Shown: positions 46,301 through 54,588, counted from the first letter of the stretch. The stretch is DNA of 64,000 nt from Brumimicrobium mesophilum (GCF_003025005.1 NZ_PVSS01000001.1:62001-126000); one strand, 5' to 3'. Made by a program: numbers and translations. Notes: generated from the letters alone by a model not told the origin.

Positions 46301-46535
46301 CCTTTTCAGTTTTTCTTTCGGGGAATGCCAGCCAATCTAGTGCTTGAATGACACGCTCTTTCATTTCCCAAGCGGCTTTATTGGTAAAAGTCATTGCCAA
46401 AATTTTACCAAAATTCTTCTGTGAAACATTATCGCCTAATGTCAATTTGAGATAATTCTGAACTAAGGAAAAGGTTTTTCCACTTCCGGCAGAAGCGCTA
46501 TAAATGGTTAAAGGTTTTAATGTTTCGTTTAGCAT
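43365..46535 (-). CDS. AddA-like UvrD/Rep helicase with C-terminal nuclease domain
   Basis: The 1056-residue protein has all superfamily 1A motifs: Walker A ASAGSGKTFSL near residues 15-25, motif Ia MTFTNKAAWEMKERV, Walker B LLDEFQDTSRLQW, motif III GDPKQAIYRFR, motif V TIHKSKGLEFPVVII and motif VI ILYVAFTRPSERLY. The last 100 residues end in a PD-(D/E)XK nuclease with VVVDFKTGEP. It resembles AddA, the helicase-nuclease that processes double-strand breaks for RecA loading. The AddB partner, usually adjacent, is not in the window: the upstream gene is divergent and the downstream one unrelated. Confidence 0.93.
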   Translation of the reverse strand: MLNETLKPLTIYSASAGSGKTFSLVQNYLKLTLGDNVSQKNFGKILAMTFTNKAAWEMKERVIQALDWLAFPERKTEKENKKAKMLLSATENTTGLQAKVIQERSKRVLSEILHNYEDFNILTIDKFSLRLIRTFSRDLDLQEDFEVTLDQNILLEQVIDELMSKLGKTGEETVTNLAINYAKSNADEGDKWNFRGSLIEFSKVLTNEKDQDYIQELLKKDFNEETYQEIKDELKDLGDQHLKKCLEIYQYFQTLGTSEIDYPGKSRGIHPVLESLPSRTLTDVKPPTAAIIKTLSGESIKPAHNVDEKLMRMMEELFAMEAKLSERVYTLLKIKSNFYNLALLKYISKELTIFKEKKNIIGIFEFGQRIAELLKKENAPYIYERLGNRYNHYLLDEFQDTSRLQWVNLIPLVHESMSNNYENLIVGDPKQAIYRFRNGLVEQFVTLPAIYNPDNDANFAQLSNYFLQMGKKVPLEENYRSRKNIVEFNNTFFKRMLEQMPAHFEEFYKDIHQNPKGADGGFVSINLVPKVDKDMLLEMEETFLLEKVGKCIEDGFDPGDICILTRGKKEGRRYAKYLIEAEKGYKIVSSDSLLVSSDASVGLCIDYLNLRRNSGNKTTQIKFATTFYRQQKKDPIVELNKFWKNDKVGSFDFEVFVIQEFDSMENLFFPYENLYGLGESFIALAELSELRNPYLHHLLELYQNYDLKFGPDIRGFLDDWNAKLKDSTIQMPENKDAIKIMTIHKSKGLEFPVVIIPNLSWGLKTSWGSHFVEAEEDVVLYSKLSKTNVPDYMMSAFKLEYNQLLLDELNILYVAFTRPSERLYVMAETKQPSTKDGFFTQINQPVALSTETWNDEQVTEKTDEVIKFGEEEKQVKETSNDDEETNFLPKDLSDFLWFPELTLQDEEALETEVFNEEQQFGNELHLVLSEIRKDNTIDEVISKLKMDGLIEPKFEEEIKKTAISTYKLLEEQDFAKNADQVLDEQDILISEIEVKRPDKIFVTGKKAVVVDFKTGEPLQKHNSQVFNYCKQLSDMGFEEIEGYLLYTQNLELKKVK

Positions 46536-46762
46536 GACTCTAATTATGAAGAACCAACTAATTTAAGATTTTATCGTCTATTAAATAGGGAATATTGAAT
46601 TAATTCAGAAATAAAATTCGTGAATTTTGTCCGATTCATTTGAAAATCATTGAATCTTTTAAATTCTATTGATTCTCATTTATAAAATCATTATATTGAT
46701 TCATAAACTATTCCCTTTGTTTTAACGTTAATACATTAGCGAATAGATATTAAATTTACACC

Positions 46763-47518
46763 ATGAAAAAGCTCTCCTTATTTATATTTCTGATCTCTTT
46801 TGGATTACTTTACTCCTGTAATAACAAGCAACCACTTGAGGTTGACCCTGAAGATTATGAACTAAAAGCACGTGTAAATATTATTCCGAATTATAACGGA
46901 GTTCCAATGGAATTTAATCAAAACTACACTACCCAAGAAGGTTATACAATTGAATTTACGAAGCTGAATTTCATCATGACCAATTTCGAAAATAATGGAA
47001 AACGACTTTTTGAATCGGCGGTGTATAAATTCGAAGAAAATGAGCGACTATTATGGGAAGGGGCCGGAAATTATCTTGACTTTTCGAATTTTTCTGCAAA
47101 TATTGGAGTCGATGCTACTCAAAACCATGAAGATCCTTCGGCGAGAGAAGCTGATGACCCTTTGTTTATTTTGAATACTGGAGATATGCATTGGGGATGG
47201 AACACAGGTTATATTTTCATTATATTAGAAGGTAAAGCAGACACTTCTGCAACCCAAGATGGTACTGGAATTGCTAATTTCGCTTATCATATAGGAAGAG
47301 ATCAAATGTTACGTAGTTTTAATCTTCAAAACTTAGATTGGGAAAAGGTAACTGACAATATATTTGAAACGAATATAACTATAGATTTATACAATTTTTT
47401 TGATGGGTCAACACAAGATATTGATATTAAAAATGAACGAACTTCGCATACCACACCAAGTCAAATATCACTGAGTGAGAAAATTATTGATAATTTTGTG
47501 GAAGCGTTAAGTTTGTAA
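46763..47518 (+). CDS. MbnP family copper-binding lipoprotein
   Basis: The lipobox is SC near residue 19 of 251. The MbnP family is recognised by the MHWGWNTGY segment near residues 142-150, in which a W-x-W pair (W144, W146) is the place where MbnH converts Trp to kynurenine to build a copper site in the known pair. EFTKLNFIMTNF near 64-75 and WEGAGNYLDF near 98-107 are also typical. The di-haem peroxidase-like gene follows 125 bp downstream. It probably sits on a membrane facing the periplasm. No methanobactin precursor is visible. Confidence 0.88.
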   Translation: MKKLSLFIFLISFGLLYSCNNKQPLEVDPEDYELKARVNIIPNYNGVPMEFNQNYTTQEGYTIEFTKLNFIMTNFENNGKRLFESAVYKFEENERLLWEGAGNYLDFSNFSANIGVDATQNHEDPSAREADDPLFILNTGDMHWGWNTGYIFIILEGKADTSATQDGTGIANFAYHIGRDQMLRSFNLQNLDWEKVTDNIFETNITIDLYNFFDGSTQDIDIKNERTSHTTPSQISLSEKIIDNFVEALSL

Positions 47519-47543
47519 GTTAGGATTTTCAATCAGTATCTGT

Positions 47544-47602
47544 TGCCTTCGACAGGCTCAGTCACCAGAGTATATTCCCGCTGACTTAGCTTGTCGAAGG
47601 CA
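47544..47602. repeat. Inverted repeat of the CCTTCGACAGGCTCAG type
   Basis: The left arm (47544-47566, starting TGCCTTCGACAGGCTCAGTC) and right arm (47580-47602) are inverse copies of 23 bases with about three mismatches and a 13-base loop. It lies between mbnP and mbnH. The sequence resembles a widespread intergenic repeat in Bacteroidota genomes and could also act as an attenuator. Confidence 0.7.
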
Positions 47603-47643
47603 GAGAAAGAGTAAATGCTTATTTGAATTAATTGAAACGAAAA

Positions 47644-48726
47644 ATGAAACAGTTTGTATTTATCGTATTGTTAGCTCTCCTCACTTTTTCGTGTAAAAAG
47701 AATGAGGTAGATATGGCTATTACACCATACGAACTAAAAATTCCGAGTCATTTTCCGGCAATGCCAATACCAGAAGACAACCCAATGTCAGTGGAAGGTG
47801 TTGAATTGGGAAGAAGACTATTCTACGACACCCGACTAAGTTTAGACAATTCTATTTCATGTGCTTCATGCCACAATCAAGCTAACGGTTTTTCTGATCC
47901 TCAAACATTTTCAACTGGCGTAAATGGGGAAATTGGAAAACGTCAATCAATGGCTTTAGTCAATCTGGGTTGGCAAAGTGCTTATTTTTGGGATGGTCGA
48001 GTAGAAACATTAGAAGAACAAGTTTTACATCCTGTCAGTGATCCACTTGAAATGAATCAAAGTTGGGACGCCACTGCACAAAAATTAAATTCCGTTGAAG
48101 AATATCAAAATGAATTCTACCGTGTTTTTGAAGTCGTAGATTTCGATTCAACACATATTGCTAAAGCAATTTCTCAATTTTTGAGGACTTTGATTTCTAG
48201 TCAATCGAAATATGATGTGATGTACAAATACCAAAATGGTTTATCATTGAATGCTTTTGAACAAAATTTATATTCCCAAATCACCAATGAAGAATGGGCC
48301 GGAATGGATTTATTTTTTAGTTTAACGAATGGAGACTGTTTACATTGTCACAATGGTCCTTTGATGGAAATTCAAGGCTTGTTCTCGAATAACGGCTTGG
48401 ACAATACCTTTCCAGACATCGGTAGAATGGCCGTCACAGGAAATAGCAGTGATTTAGGAAAATTCAAAGTTCCAAGTTTAAGGAATATTGAATTTACAGC
48501 ACCATATATGCACGACGGAAGATTCTCAAATTTAGATGAAGTAATAAATCATTATTCATTTGGTATTGTTGAAAGCCCCACCATTGACCCGTTGATAGAA
48601 TTCGCTCATCAAGGTGGTGTACAGTTAGATGCACAAGAACATGGTTTGATAAAATCTTTTTTAAAAACCTTTACAGATGAAAACTTTTTGAACAATCCTG
48701 ATTTTAAAGACCCAGGAGCTTATTAA
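47644..48726 (+). CDS. MbnH/MauG-type di-haem cytochrome c peroxidase-like lipoprotein
   Basis: Two haem c sites are seen, CASCH near residues 73-77 and CLHCH near 232-236, in the standard layout of bacterial cytochrome c peroxidases and MauG/MbnH. The C-terminal KFKVPSLRN and APYMHDGRFSNLDEV segments are also typical. From the ATG at 47644 the signal sequence ends at TFSCKK, giving a lipoprotein of 360 residues; a TTG start four codons earlier is less likely. Placed after mbnP, it probably oxidises the MbnP tryptophan. Peroxide detoxification is the alternative. Confidence 0.9.
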   Translation: MKQFVFIVLLALLTFSCKKNEVDMAITPYELKIPSHFPAMPIPEDNPMSVEGVELGRRLFYDTRLSLDNSISCASCHNQANGFSDPQTFSTGVNGEIGKRQSMALVNLGWQSAYFWDGRVETLEEQVLHPVSDPLEMNQSWDATAQKLNSVEEYQNEFYRVFEVVDFDSTHIAKAISQFLRTLISSQSKYDVMYKYQNGLSLNAFEQNLYSQITNEEWAGMDLFFSLTNGDCLHCHNGPLMEIQGLFSNNGLDNTFPDIGRMAVTGNSSDLGKFKVPSLRNIEFTAPYMHDGRFSNLDEVINHYSFGIVESPTIDPLIEFAHQGGVQLDAQEHGLIKSFLKTFTDENFLNNPDFKDPGAY

Positions 48727-49034
48727 AAAACATGATTCTACCACCTTTCCGCAAGAAAATTAATGGAAGTAATAGTGAACTAATACTTCAGCAACACTAA
48801 CCAAAATTGAAAACAGGGATTCCTCGACATGTTAGTTCATTTGGTAGAATTAAAAATTTTATCGGAATGAAGACTTATCTTGTTGGTTGTCGTTAAAAAT
48901 GGTCTGATAGAAAATTGCTTAACTGATTAACAATCTACTGGTAAGGTATCCAACAAGCATTTATAACTTTTTACATTCGTCGGCTATGATTAATCCTTCA
49001 ATTTTTGTTTCTTTGTTTCTAATTAAATTCACTC
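48727..49034. other. Intergenic region
   Basis: I see no gene or strong hairpin here. TACATTCG near 48972 is one base off the TAnnTTTG -7 box and could serve the next gene. Confidence 0.35.
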
Positions 49035-50504
49035 ATGCAAGATCGCAGAAGACTCACAACAGAAGAAAAAGCTTTAAAAATAAATTTAAATTCAGATATC
49101 TACGGATCATTCTCTGAAATTGGTGCCGGACAAGAGGTTGCTGCTAACTTTTTTAGAGCTGGAGGTAGTTCAGGTACAATTGCTTTTGCAAGTTCTGCTT
49201 ATGACATGAAAGTTTCTGATAGCATTTATGGAAAAGCAAAACGTTATGTTTGTGAAGAACGATTGTTAACCATGCTCAACAAAGAGTTTGAAATGTTGAC
49301 AACCAGTTTAGAATCGAGAAAAGAACACACACGATTTTTTACTTTTTGTAATACTGTTGAATCTTTAAATTACCATAAAACAAACCAAGGTCAAGGATGG
49401 GTTGGATTGCGTTTTCAGGTAAATCCAGACACCAAACCAAACAATATTATTTTGCACGTAAAGATGCATGACCAAAGCAATACTGCCCAGCAAGAAGCTT
49501 TAGGGATTTTAGGTGTGAATTTGGTCTACGCAGCTTATTTTCATGCAACTGGAGAGCTAGACTACTTTATCAATAGTTTAGTTCACCATTTACCAAAAGA
49601 CAGAATGGAAATTGACATGTTGCATGTTGAAGGTCCAGATTTTGAACACATTGACAATAGAATTATCGCTTTAAACCTTGTAAAAAGAGGAATTACTGAA
49701 GCTACCATGTTTGACCAAACAGGAAAAGTACTTCAACCGGCAAGTAAATTATACAAGAAGAATATTCTTTTAATGCGTGGTAGATTTAGACCAGTTACAA
49801 AGGTAAATATCGACATGTTAAACAGCGCGAGAGGAAAATTCTATGAAGAAGAAGGTGTTGAGAAGAAAGATGTAAGAGAAATTTTCGAGTTAACTTTAAG
49901 AGACTTAACCTCTGGAGGTCAAATTTCAGATAAAGATTTCGTTGACCGTGCAGAGCTTCTCGGGGCTTTGGGTTATACAGTTATGATTTCAAACTATCTT
50001 CGTTATTATGAAATGGTTGACTATTTAAGTGAAATCACCAAAGGCTACAAAATGGCCATCATTCTAGGAATTTACAATATTCATAATATTTTCGATGAGA
50101 AATATTATACACATCTAAGTGGTGGTTTGTTAGAAGCATTTGGAAAAGGATTTGGACGAAATGCTAAACTCTACATCTATCCTGCAATTGATTATAACAA
50201 TGGTGAATTGTATGAATTTAAGAATGTTGTAGTTCCTGAACATTTAAAAGGACTATTAACTTACATGAAAGACAACAATAAAATTGAAGCGTTAACTGAG
50301 TTTGACTACAATTTACTTCAAATTAGTGCAGATGAAGTTTTAGCAAAAATCACACGTCATGAAGAGGATGATACTTGGGATAATGATGTGCCATATCGTG
50401 TAGCTAAAGCGATTAAGTTTATGAGATTGTTTGGGTATACTCCGAAGGTGGAGCCTGAGGAGCTGAAGTTATCCAAAGAAATAAATTATAAAATTTCTGG
50501 TTAG
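49035..50504 (+). CDS. Conserved cytosolic protein of unknown function
   Basis: This 489-residue protein lacks a signal peptide and membrane segments and looks globular and well conserved, with even codon use. Residues 1-60 contain a Gly/Ala/Ser-rich stretch EIGAGQEVAANFFRAGGSSG. The sequence DIYGSFSEIGAGQEV and the later MFDQTGKVLQP and YKKNILLMRGRFRPVTKVN are distinctive. I recall similar full-length proteins across Flavobacteriia but cannot assign a fold or reaction. It stands alone, followed by palindromic repeats rather than a terminator. Treated as a real housekeeping-like gene of unknown role. Confidence 0.85.
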   Translation: MQDRRRLTTEEKALKINLNSDIYGSFSEIGAGQEVAANFFRAGGSSGTIAFASSAYDMKVSDSIYGKAKRYVCEERLLTMLNKEFEMLTTSLESRKEHTRFFTFCNTVESLNYHKTNQGQGWVGLRFQVNPDTKPNNIILHVKMHDQSNTAQQEALGILGVNLVYAAYFHATGELDYFINSLVHHLPKDRMEIDMLHVEGPDFEHIDNRIIALNLVKRGITEATMFDQTGKVLQPASKLYKKNILLMRGRFRPVTKVNIDMLNSARGKFYEEEGVEKKDVREIFELTLRDLTSGGQISDKDFVDRAELLGALGYTVMISNYLRYYEMVDYLSEITKGYKMAIILGIYNIHNIFDEKYYTHLSGGLLEAFGKGFGRNAKLYIYPAIDYNNGELYEFKNVVVPEHLKGLLTYMKDNNKIEALTEFDYNLLQISADEVLAKITRHEEDDTWDNDVPYRVAKAIKFMRLFGYTPKVEPEELKLSKEINYKISG

Positions 50505-51141
50505 AAATTCCGTTAGCTGCTTTGCACTCGTTTTTTAAAATCAATCATTGACCTATGTCAACTCATGATTTTAAAAAACCAGCGCGCCTTGATAACAAAA
50601 ATTCTACCTAAGAAATTATTGATTTTGGATTTTAATTTAATTAATGTGAATGTTAGTTCGAAGCAACTCTCCCTTTGGAGGGAGATACAGAGGGAGGATA
50701 TTAATTCAACTCATGCTTAAAAACAAGCTCACCACATCAACAAGCTCAATGTAACGCTTGCTAACAAAAATTCTAATCTTAAAATTACAGATTTTGCATT
50801 CTATCCGAGAATGAAACCATAACTAAAAAATTAAGTACCTCATATTTTTCATTCATCATTTTTCATCCAATACCTATCGGATTACCACTTTTCATTTCAA
50901 AATTATTATTTACTTTCGCAGTCTGTTATTCTACATTTAAAATATTATCCATGTCTTAAATCTAAAAAGACTTCCTCGATTTATCGAGTGAATAGCGTAT
51001 TGGAACCAATCATGTTTCAAACGTGGATAATCCATCAATTAAAAACAATAATTTATTAATAACTCAATTGGCAAAAAGTCAATTGTTTGAATATTTTGAG
51101 CTATAATTAGCATTTCAAAATGTGATGAAAATCGACAAAGA
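50505..51141. other. Long intergenic region rich in repeats
   Basis: Besides palindromic copy B, the region has a diverged third copy of the same element at about 50706-50800. The shared pieces are TCAACTCATG followed by an A-rich arm, then CTTGnTAACAAAAATTCTA and GATTTTG. A hairpin CTCCC-TTTGGA-GGGAG sits at 50669-50684. Further right are small hairpins CTCGAT-TTA-TCGAG near 50975 and CAATTG/CAATTG near 51064-51084. No gene is supported. Confidence 0.55.
50514..50592. repeat. Interspersed palindromic repeat, copy B
   Basis: Arms GTTTTTTAAAATCA (50530-50543) and TGATTTTAAAAAAC (50566-50579) are exact inverse copies. An inner TTGAC/GTCAA stem (50548-50552, 50557-50561) has a CTAT loop. The order of blocks matches copy A at 1350-1451. 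It begins nine bases past the stop of the 489-residue gene. Confidence 0.75.
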
Positions 51142-51972
51142 ATGAGCAACAAACAGTTAATCAGTAGAGATTTAGAGATATTTTATAATAAAGCTTCGGA
51201 AGAAACCCGTTTAGAAAAAGGGATGGGGATTTATGAATTTGAGCGCATAAAATCATTGATAGAAAAATATATTCCCTTCGAAAAATCCAAAATCATTGAT
51301 GTTGGTGGCGGAACTGGTAAGTATTCTGAATGGTTAGCCAAAAAGGGACATCAAGTTCATTTAGTTGAACCTGTGATGAAACATCTCATTACCGCACAAA
51401 ACCGAGCCAATAATTTAAAGAATAAATTCACTGTTCATGAAGGTGAATCTAGAAATCTGAATTTCCAAGATAATTCTGCTGACTTAGTAATTCTGCATGG
51501 CCCACTCTATCACCTTCAGAAAAAGGAAGACAGAGATTTAACTATTAAAGAAGCCAAAAGAGTATTGAAAAAGGACGGAATTATTTTAGGATTCGCAATC
51601 AATTCTACTGCTTCAACAGTTGTTGGACTAATGAATGGGCTAATTCACAAAAAGCCTTTTTTAGATATGTGTAAGGAAGAATTAACAACCGGTGTTCATA
51701 ATCCACCTGATGATTTTCCCTGGCTCTTGGCTGAAGGTTATTATCATAAACCTGAACAATTAAAAGCTGAGTTTACCGATCAAGATTTGATTTATCTTAA
51801 CACGTATGCTGTGGAAGGAATGATTTGGCTCGATAAGAATTATTTCAAAAGTATGCAAGATGAAGAAAAAAGAGAAACCTTGTTAGAACTGCTTAAGTTA
51901 ACCGAGAACGATAAAAACGTATTGCAGTTTAGTCCACACATGATGATAGCGGTTCAGAAGAGTGTAAGGTGA
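51142..51972 (+). CDS. Class I SAM-dependent methyltransferase
   Basis: A 276-residue cytosolic enzyme. SAM motif I reads IIDVGGGTGKYSEWLA near residues 50-65, the acidic end of strand 2 is HLVEPV, and a later DLVILHGPLYHL sits at motif IV. The layout is of the Methyltransf_25/UbiE-like small-molecule type, so the target may be a metabolite rather than RNA or protein. Neighbours give no hint. It is followed by a weak hairpin and then the terminator shared with the converging RNA methyltransferase gene. Confidence 0.85.
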   Translation: MSNKQLISRDLEIFYNKASEETRLEKGMGIYEFERIKSLIEKYIPFEKSKIIDVGGGTGKYSEWLAKKGHQVHLVEPVMKHLITAQNRANNLKNKFTVHEGESRNLNFQDNSADLVILHGPLYHLQKKEDRDLTIKEAKRVLKKDGIILGFAINSTASTVVGLMNGLIHKKPFLDMCKEELTTGVHNPPDDFPWLLAEGYYHKPEQLKAEFTDQDLIYLNTYAVEGMIWLDKNYFKSMQDEEKRETLLELLKLTENDKNVLQFSPHMMIAVQKSVR

Positions 51973-52025
51973 CAAAGAATTAAGCTGCCCCTTCAGGTTC
52001 GACCTAAAGGTTCAACTGAACTAAA

Positions 52026-52070
52026 CAAAAAATCCCGAGTCAACATAAATTGCTGATTCGGGATTTCTAA
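52026..52070 (-). terminator. Terminator between convergent genes
   Basis: AAATCCCGA and TCGGGATTT form a stem extended by TCA/TGA past a G-T pair. The T run on the minus strand (TTTTTTGTTT) is the better one, so it mainly ends the RNA methyltransferase message, and perhaps also the plus-strand one. Confidence 0.75.
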
Positions 52071-52090
52071 TATCCTATAAAGATTGCGTT

Positions 52091-53977
52091 TTATTCTTCT
52101 CCTTTTCGAGATTTTTTCATTTCTGCAATTTTATCTTTTAAAGTCATTTCATCTTCTTTATTTTCTTCAAAATCATCCTCGAAATCTGAATGGTCTTCAG
52201 TTACTTTGTCTTCCGTTGTTTCCTCTTCTTTTTTATCTCCTTCTGCTGCAGCCATAAATTTTGGAGTACTTCCATATTTGGCTGCTCCTAAACGTGGTTC
52301 TTTTTCTGTTTTTTCCGATTTTACCGGAGTTTCATCATCCTTCGAATCAGCTGGAGTTACTTCTTTTTCAACTTTTTCTTTCGTTGAATCCTCTACTGGA
52401 AGATAAGCAGATTTTGCTTGTCCATATTTTGAAGCGGCACTCTTACGTGGCTCTACTTCTGGAGTTTCAATTACTACTCGTGTTGGATTGTATTCTTTCT
52501 TTTCCACTCCACTCTCTTTATCTTTCTCCTTCTCACTCTGAGCAACGCTCTCCTCATCCTCAACTGGTAAATAAGAAGATTTAGCTTGACCATATCTTGA
52601 AGCGGCACTTTTACGTGGATTATCAGATGAAGGAGTTTCAATTACTCTTCTTGTTGGCTTGTATTCTTTCTTATCTTCTCCGCTTTCTTTCTCACTCTCA
52701 CTCTCAACAGCAGTATCCATTGAAGTTGTTTCTTCATTCTCATGCTCTTCAACAACTCTTTCTACTTTTTTGCGCTTTTCTCTACGAACACCTCTTGGTT
52801 TAGGGACAACTCCATCCGCTTCATCTTCACTATTGTCGTACTTCTTTGAACCAGCAAAAACTTGGAACTGACGTAAACTACATTCAAGATTACCATTGAA
52901 AACTTTAATTTTCCTACTTGGTCTTAATCCAATGTTTTTTAAAGCATCAATATTCGACGACACAACCCAGCAATCGTATCCTAAGAATTTTTGTTTGAAT
53001 AAATCACCCATTTCTGTGTATAATTCTTCAACTTCTTCTCCTATACGCTCTCCGTAAGGTGGGTTTACAATCAAAATACCTTTATCGTCTGGAGCCTCTA
53101 ATTCCAAAGCATCTTTAATGTCCCAAGTCACCATGTTTCCAATTGGAGCCATTCGACTATTTCTTCTGGCTTTTTTAATCATTTCTCCATCGCTGTCCGA
53201 AGCCAAGATGTCAAATCCTAATTTAATTGGACGATTATTCCCTTCGTTTTTCACCCTTTTCCATGCCTCAGCATCAAAAGATTTGAAATTTTTAAATGCA
53301 AAATGACCTCTTTCAATCATTGCAGGAATATCTGCTGCCCAAAGCGCTGCTTCTATAGCAATCGTTCCAGCACCACACATTGGATCAATTAAAGTTGACT
53401 TTCTGTCCCAACCCGACAAGCGTAAAATACCTGCGGCAAGTACTTCATTCATTGGTGCTTCACCAACCTCTTGTCTGTAACCTCTTTGAAATAAAGGAAC
53501 TCCACTTGTATTTAATGAAACCACTACATTTTTCTCTTTAATATAAACATCAAACATCACTTGCGGTGATTTTAAGTTTACATCAGGTCTTTTATCATCA
53601 CATTGTTCTCTAAAAACATCCGCAATTGCATCCTTAACAACTAAGAAAGGATATTGTGTATGTGTAAATAAAGAAGAGAAAACTGCACCTTTCACTGCAA
53701 ATGTTTTGTCTACATCAAAATAAGCAGGCCAATCAATTTTCTTAGCTTCTTTATATAAATCATCTTCTTTGTGAACATTGAAAGATTTGATTTGAACAAG
53801 AACAGAAATTGCCAATCTACATCTATAATTTAAGCGATAAACATCTTCCCAATTCCCATTCAATTGAACAGCTCGATTCAGAATTTCAACTTTATCATAA
53901 CCTAACTCTTTCAATTCGTCCTTAAGAATATCTTCAAATCCGAAAAGCGTTTTTACTGTAATTATTAAATCTTTCAT
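52091..53977 (-). CDS. THUMP-domain RNA methyltransferase (RlmL-like) with repetitive charged tail
   Basis: Residues 1-180 hold the ferredoxin-like/THUMP RNA-binding region and 180-385 a class I methyltransferase with DPMCGAGTIAIEAALWAADI near 198-217 and the IVNPPYGERIGEE motif near 303-315. This makes an N2-guanine rRNA methyltransferase of the RlmL/TrmN type the best call. The last 240 residues are unusual: acidic and basic low-complexity sequence with two copies of a unit that includes PTRxVIETP and PRKSAASxYGQAKSxYLPVE, plus a decayed third (RLGAAKYGST). The tail is not part of the known enzyme and is probably disordered. The TRIC gene lies five bases upstream. Confidence 0.88.
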   Translation of the reverse strand: MKDLIITVKTLFGFEDILKDELKELGYDKVEILNRAVQLNGNWEDVYRLNYRCRLAISVLVQIKSFNVHKEDDLYKEAKKIDWPAYFDVDKTFAVKGAVFSSLFTHTQYPFLVVKDAIADVFREQCDDKRPDVNLKSPQVMFDVYIKEKNVVVSLNTSGVPLFQRGYRQEVGEAPMNEVLAAGILRLSGWDRKSTLIDPMCGAGTIAIEAALWAADIPAMIERGHFAFKNFKSFDAEAWKRVKNEGNNRPIKLGFDILASDSDGEMIKKARRNSRMAPIGNMVTWDIKDALELEAPDDKGILIVNPPYGERIGEEVEELYTEMGDLFKQKFLGYDCWVVSSNIDALKNIGLRPSRKIKVFNGNLECSLRQFQVFAGSKKYDNSEDEADGVVPKPRGVRREKRKKVERVVEEHENEETTSMDTAVESESEKESGEDKKEYKPTRRVIETPSSDNPRKSAASRYGQAKSSYLPVEDEESVAQSEKEKDKESGVEKKEYNPTRVVIETPEVEPRKSAASKYGQAKSAYLPVEDSTKEKVEKEVTPADSKDDETPVKSEKTEKEPRLGAAKYGSTPKFMAAAEGDKKEEETTEDKVTEDHSDFEDDFEENKEDEMTLKDKIAEMKKSRKGEE

Positions 53978-53982
53978 TTGTA

Positions 53983-54588
53983 TTATTTAAATTCTCTTAT
54001 TAAAGGAAGTTTCCATGAAAATAAAACCGCCATGGTTCTAAATACAATTATGAAAACTATGCTTGACCAAAAAAGCCACACGGTATCACCTTGACCGAAA
54101 TAATCTCCCAGCAAATAAAATGTTCCTCCCAATAGGCAAGGTATGGCATAAATTTCTTTTTTAAAAATCAATGGAATCTCATTACACAAAACATCACGAA
54201 TCAATCCTCCGAAAGTTGCCGATATCATGCCTAAAAAGACTGCCGTAATTGCCACAACATCTTGAGATAAACCCTTTTGGACTCCAACAATTGTGAACAC
54301 CGCTATTCCTACGGTGTCAAATATAGACAATGTTCTTCTCCAAGTCCTCAATTTTTTTCGAAAAACCATTCCAACTGTCGCTCCAGCAATTACAATTATC
54401 AGCTGAGAAAGTGATGTCATCCAAGCAATATCAACGTTTAAGAGCAAATCTCGAATCGTTCCTCCTCCTAATGCAGTAATGAAAGCAATTATATATCCTC
54501 CAAGAATATCAAGATTTCGGTTGGCAGCAGTTAACATCCCACTTATTGCGAATGCAAACAATCCGATATGGTCTAAAACTTCAAGCAT
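53983..54588 (-). CDS. TRIC-like cation channel family protein (UPF0126)
   Basis: The 201-residue protein has about six or seven transmembrane segments arranged as two related halves. Each half carries the family's glycine hinge, ALGGGTIRDLL near residues 39-49 and FGGLIRDVLCNE near 125-136. Prokaryotic TRIC proteins are trimeric monovalent cation channels. It is transcribed ahead of the RNA methyltransferase gene, five bases apart, and lies divergently from the patatin gene. Confidence 0.92.
   Translation of the reverse strand: MLEVLDHIGLFAFAISGMLTAANRNLDILGGYIIAFITALGGGTIRDLLLNVDIAWMTSLSQLIIVIAGATVGMVFRKKLRTWRRTLSIFDTVGIAVFTIVGVQKGLSQDVVAITAVFLGMISATFGGLIRDVLCNEIPLIFKKEIYAIPCLLGGTFYLLGDYFGQGDTVWLFWSSIVFIIVFRTMAVLFSWKLPLIREFK

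Noticed and set aside
52206-52871. Plus-strand frames opposite the tail of the RNA methyltransferase
   Set aside because: They are complements of a low-complexity, repetitive coding region and are Ser/Leu-rich without structure.
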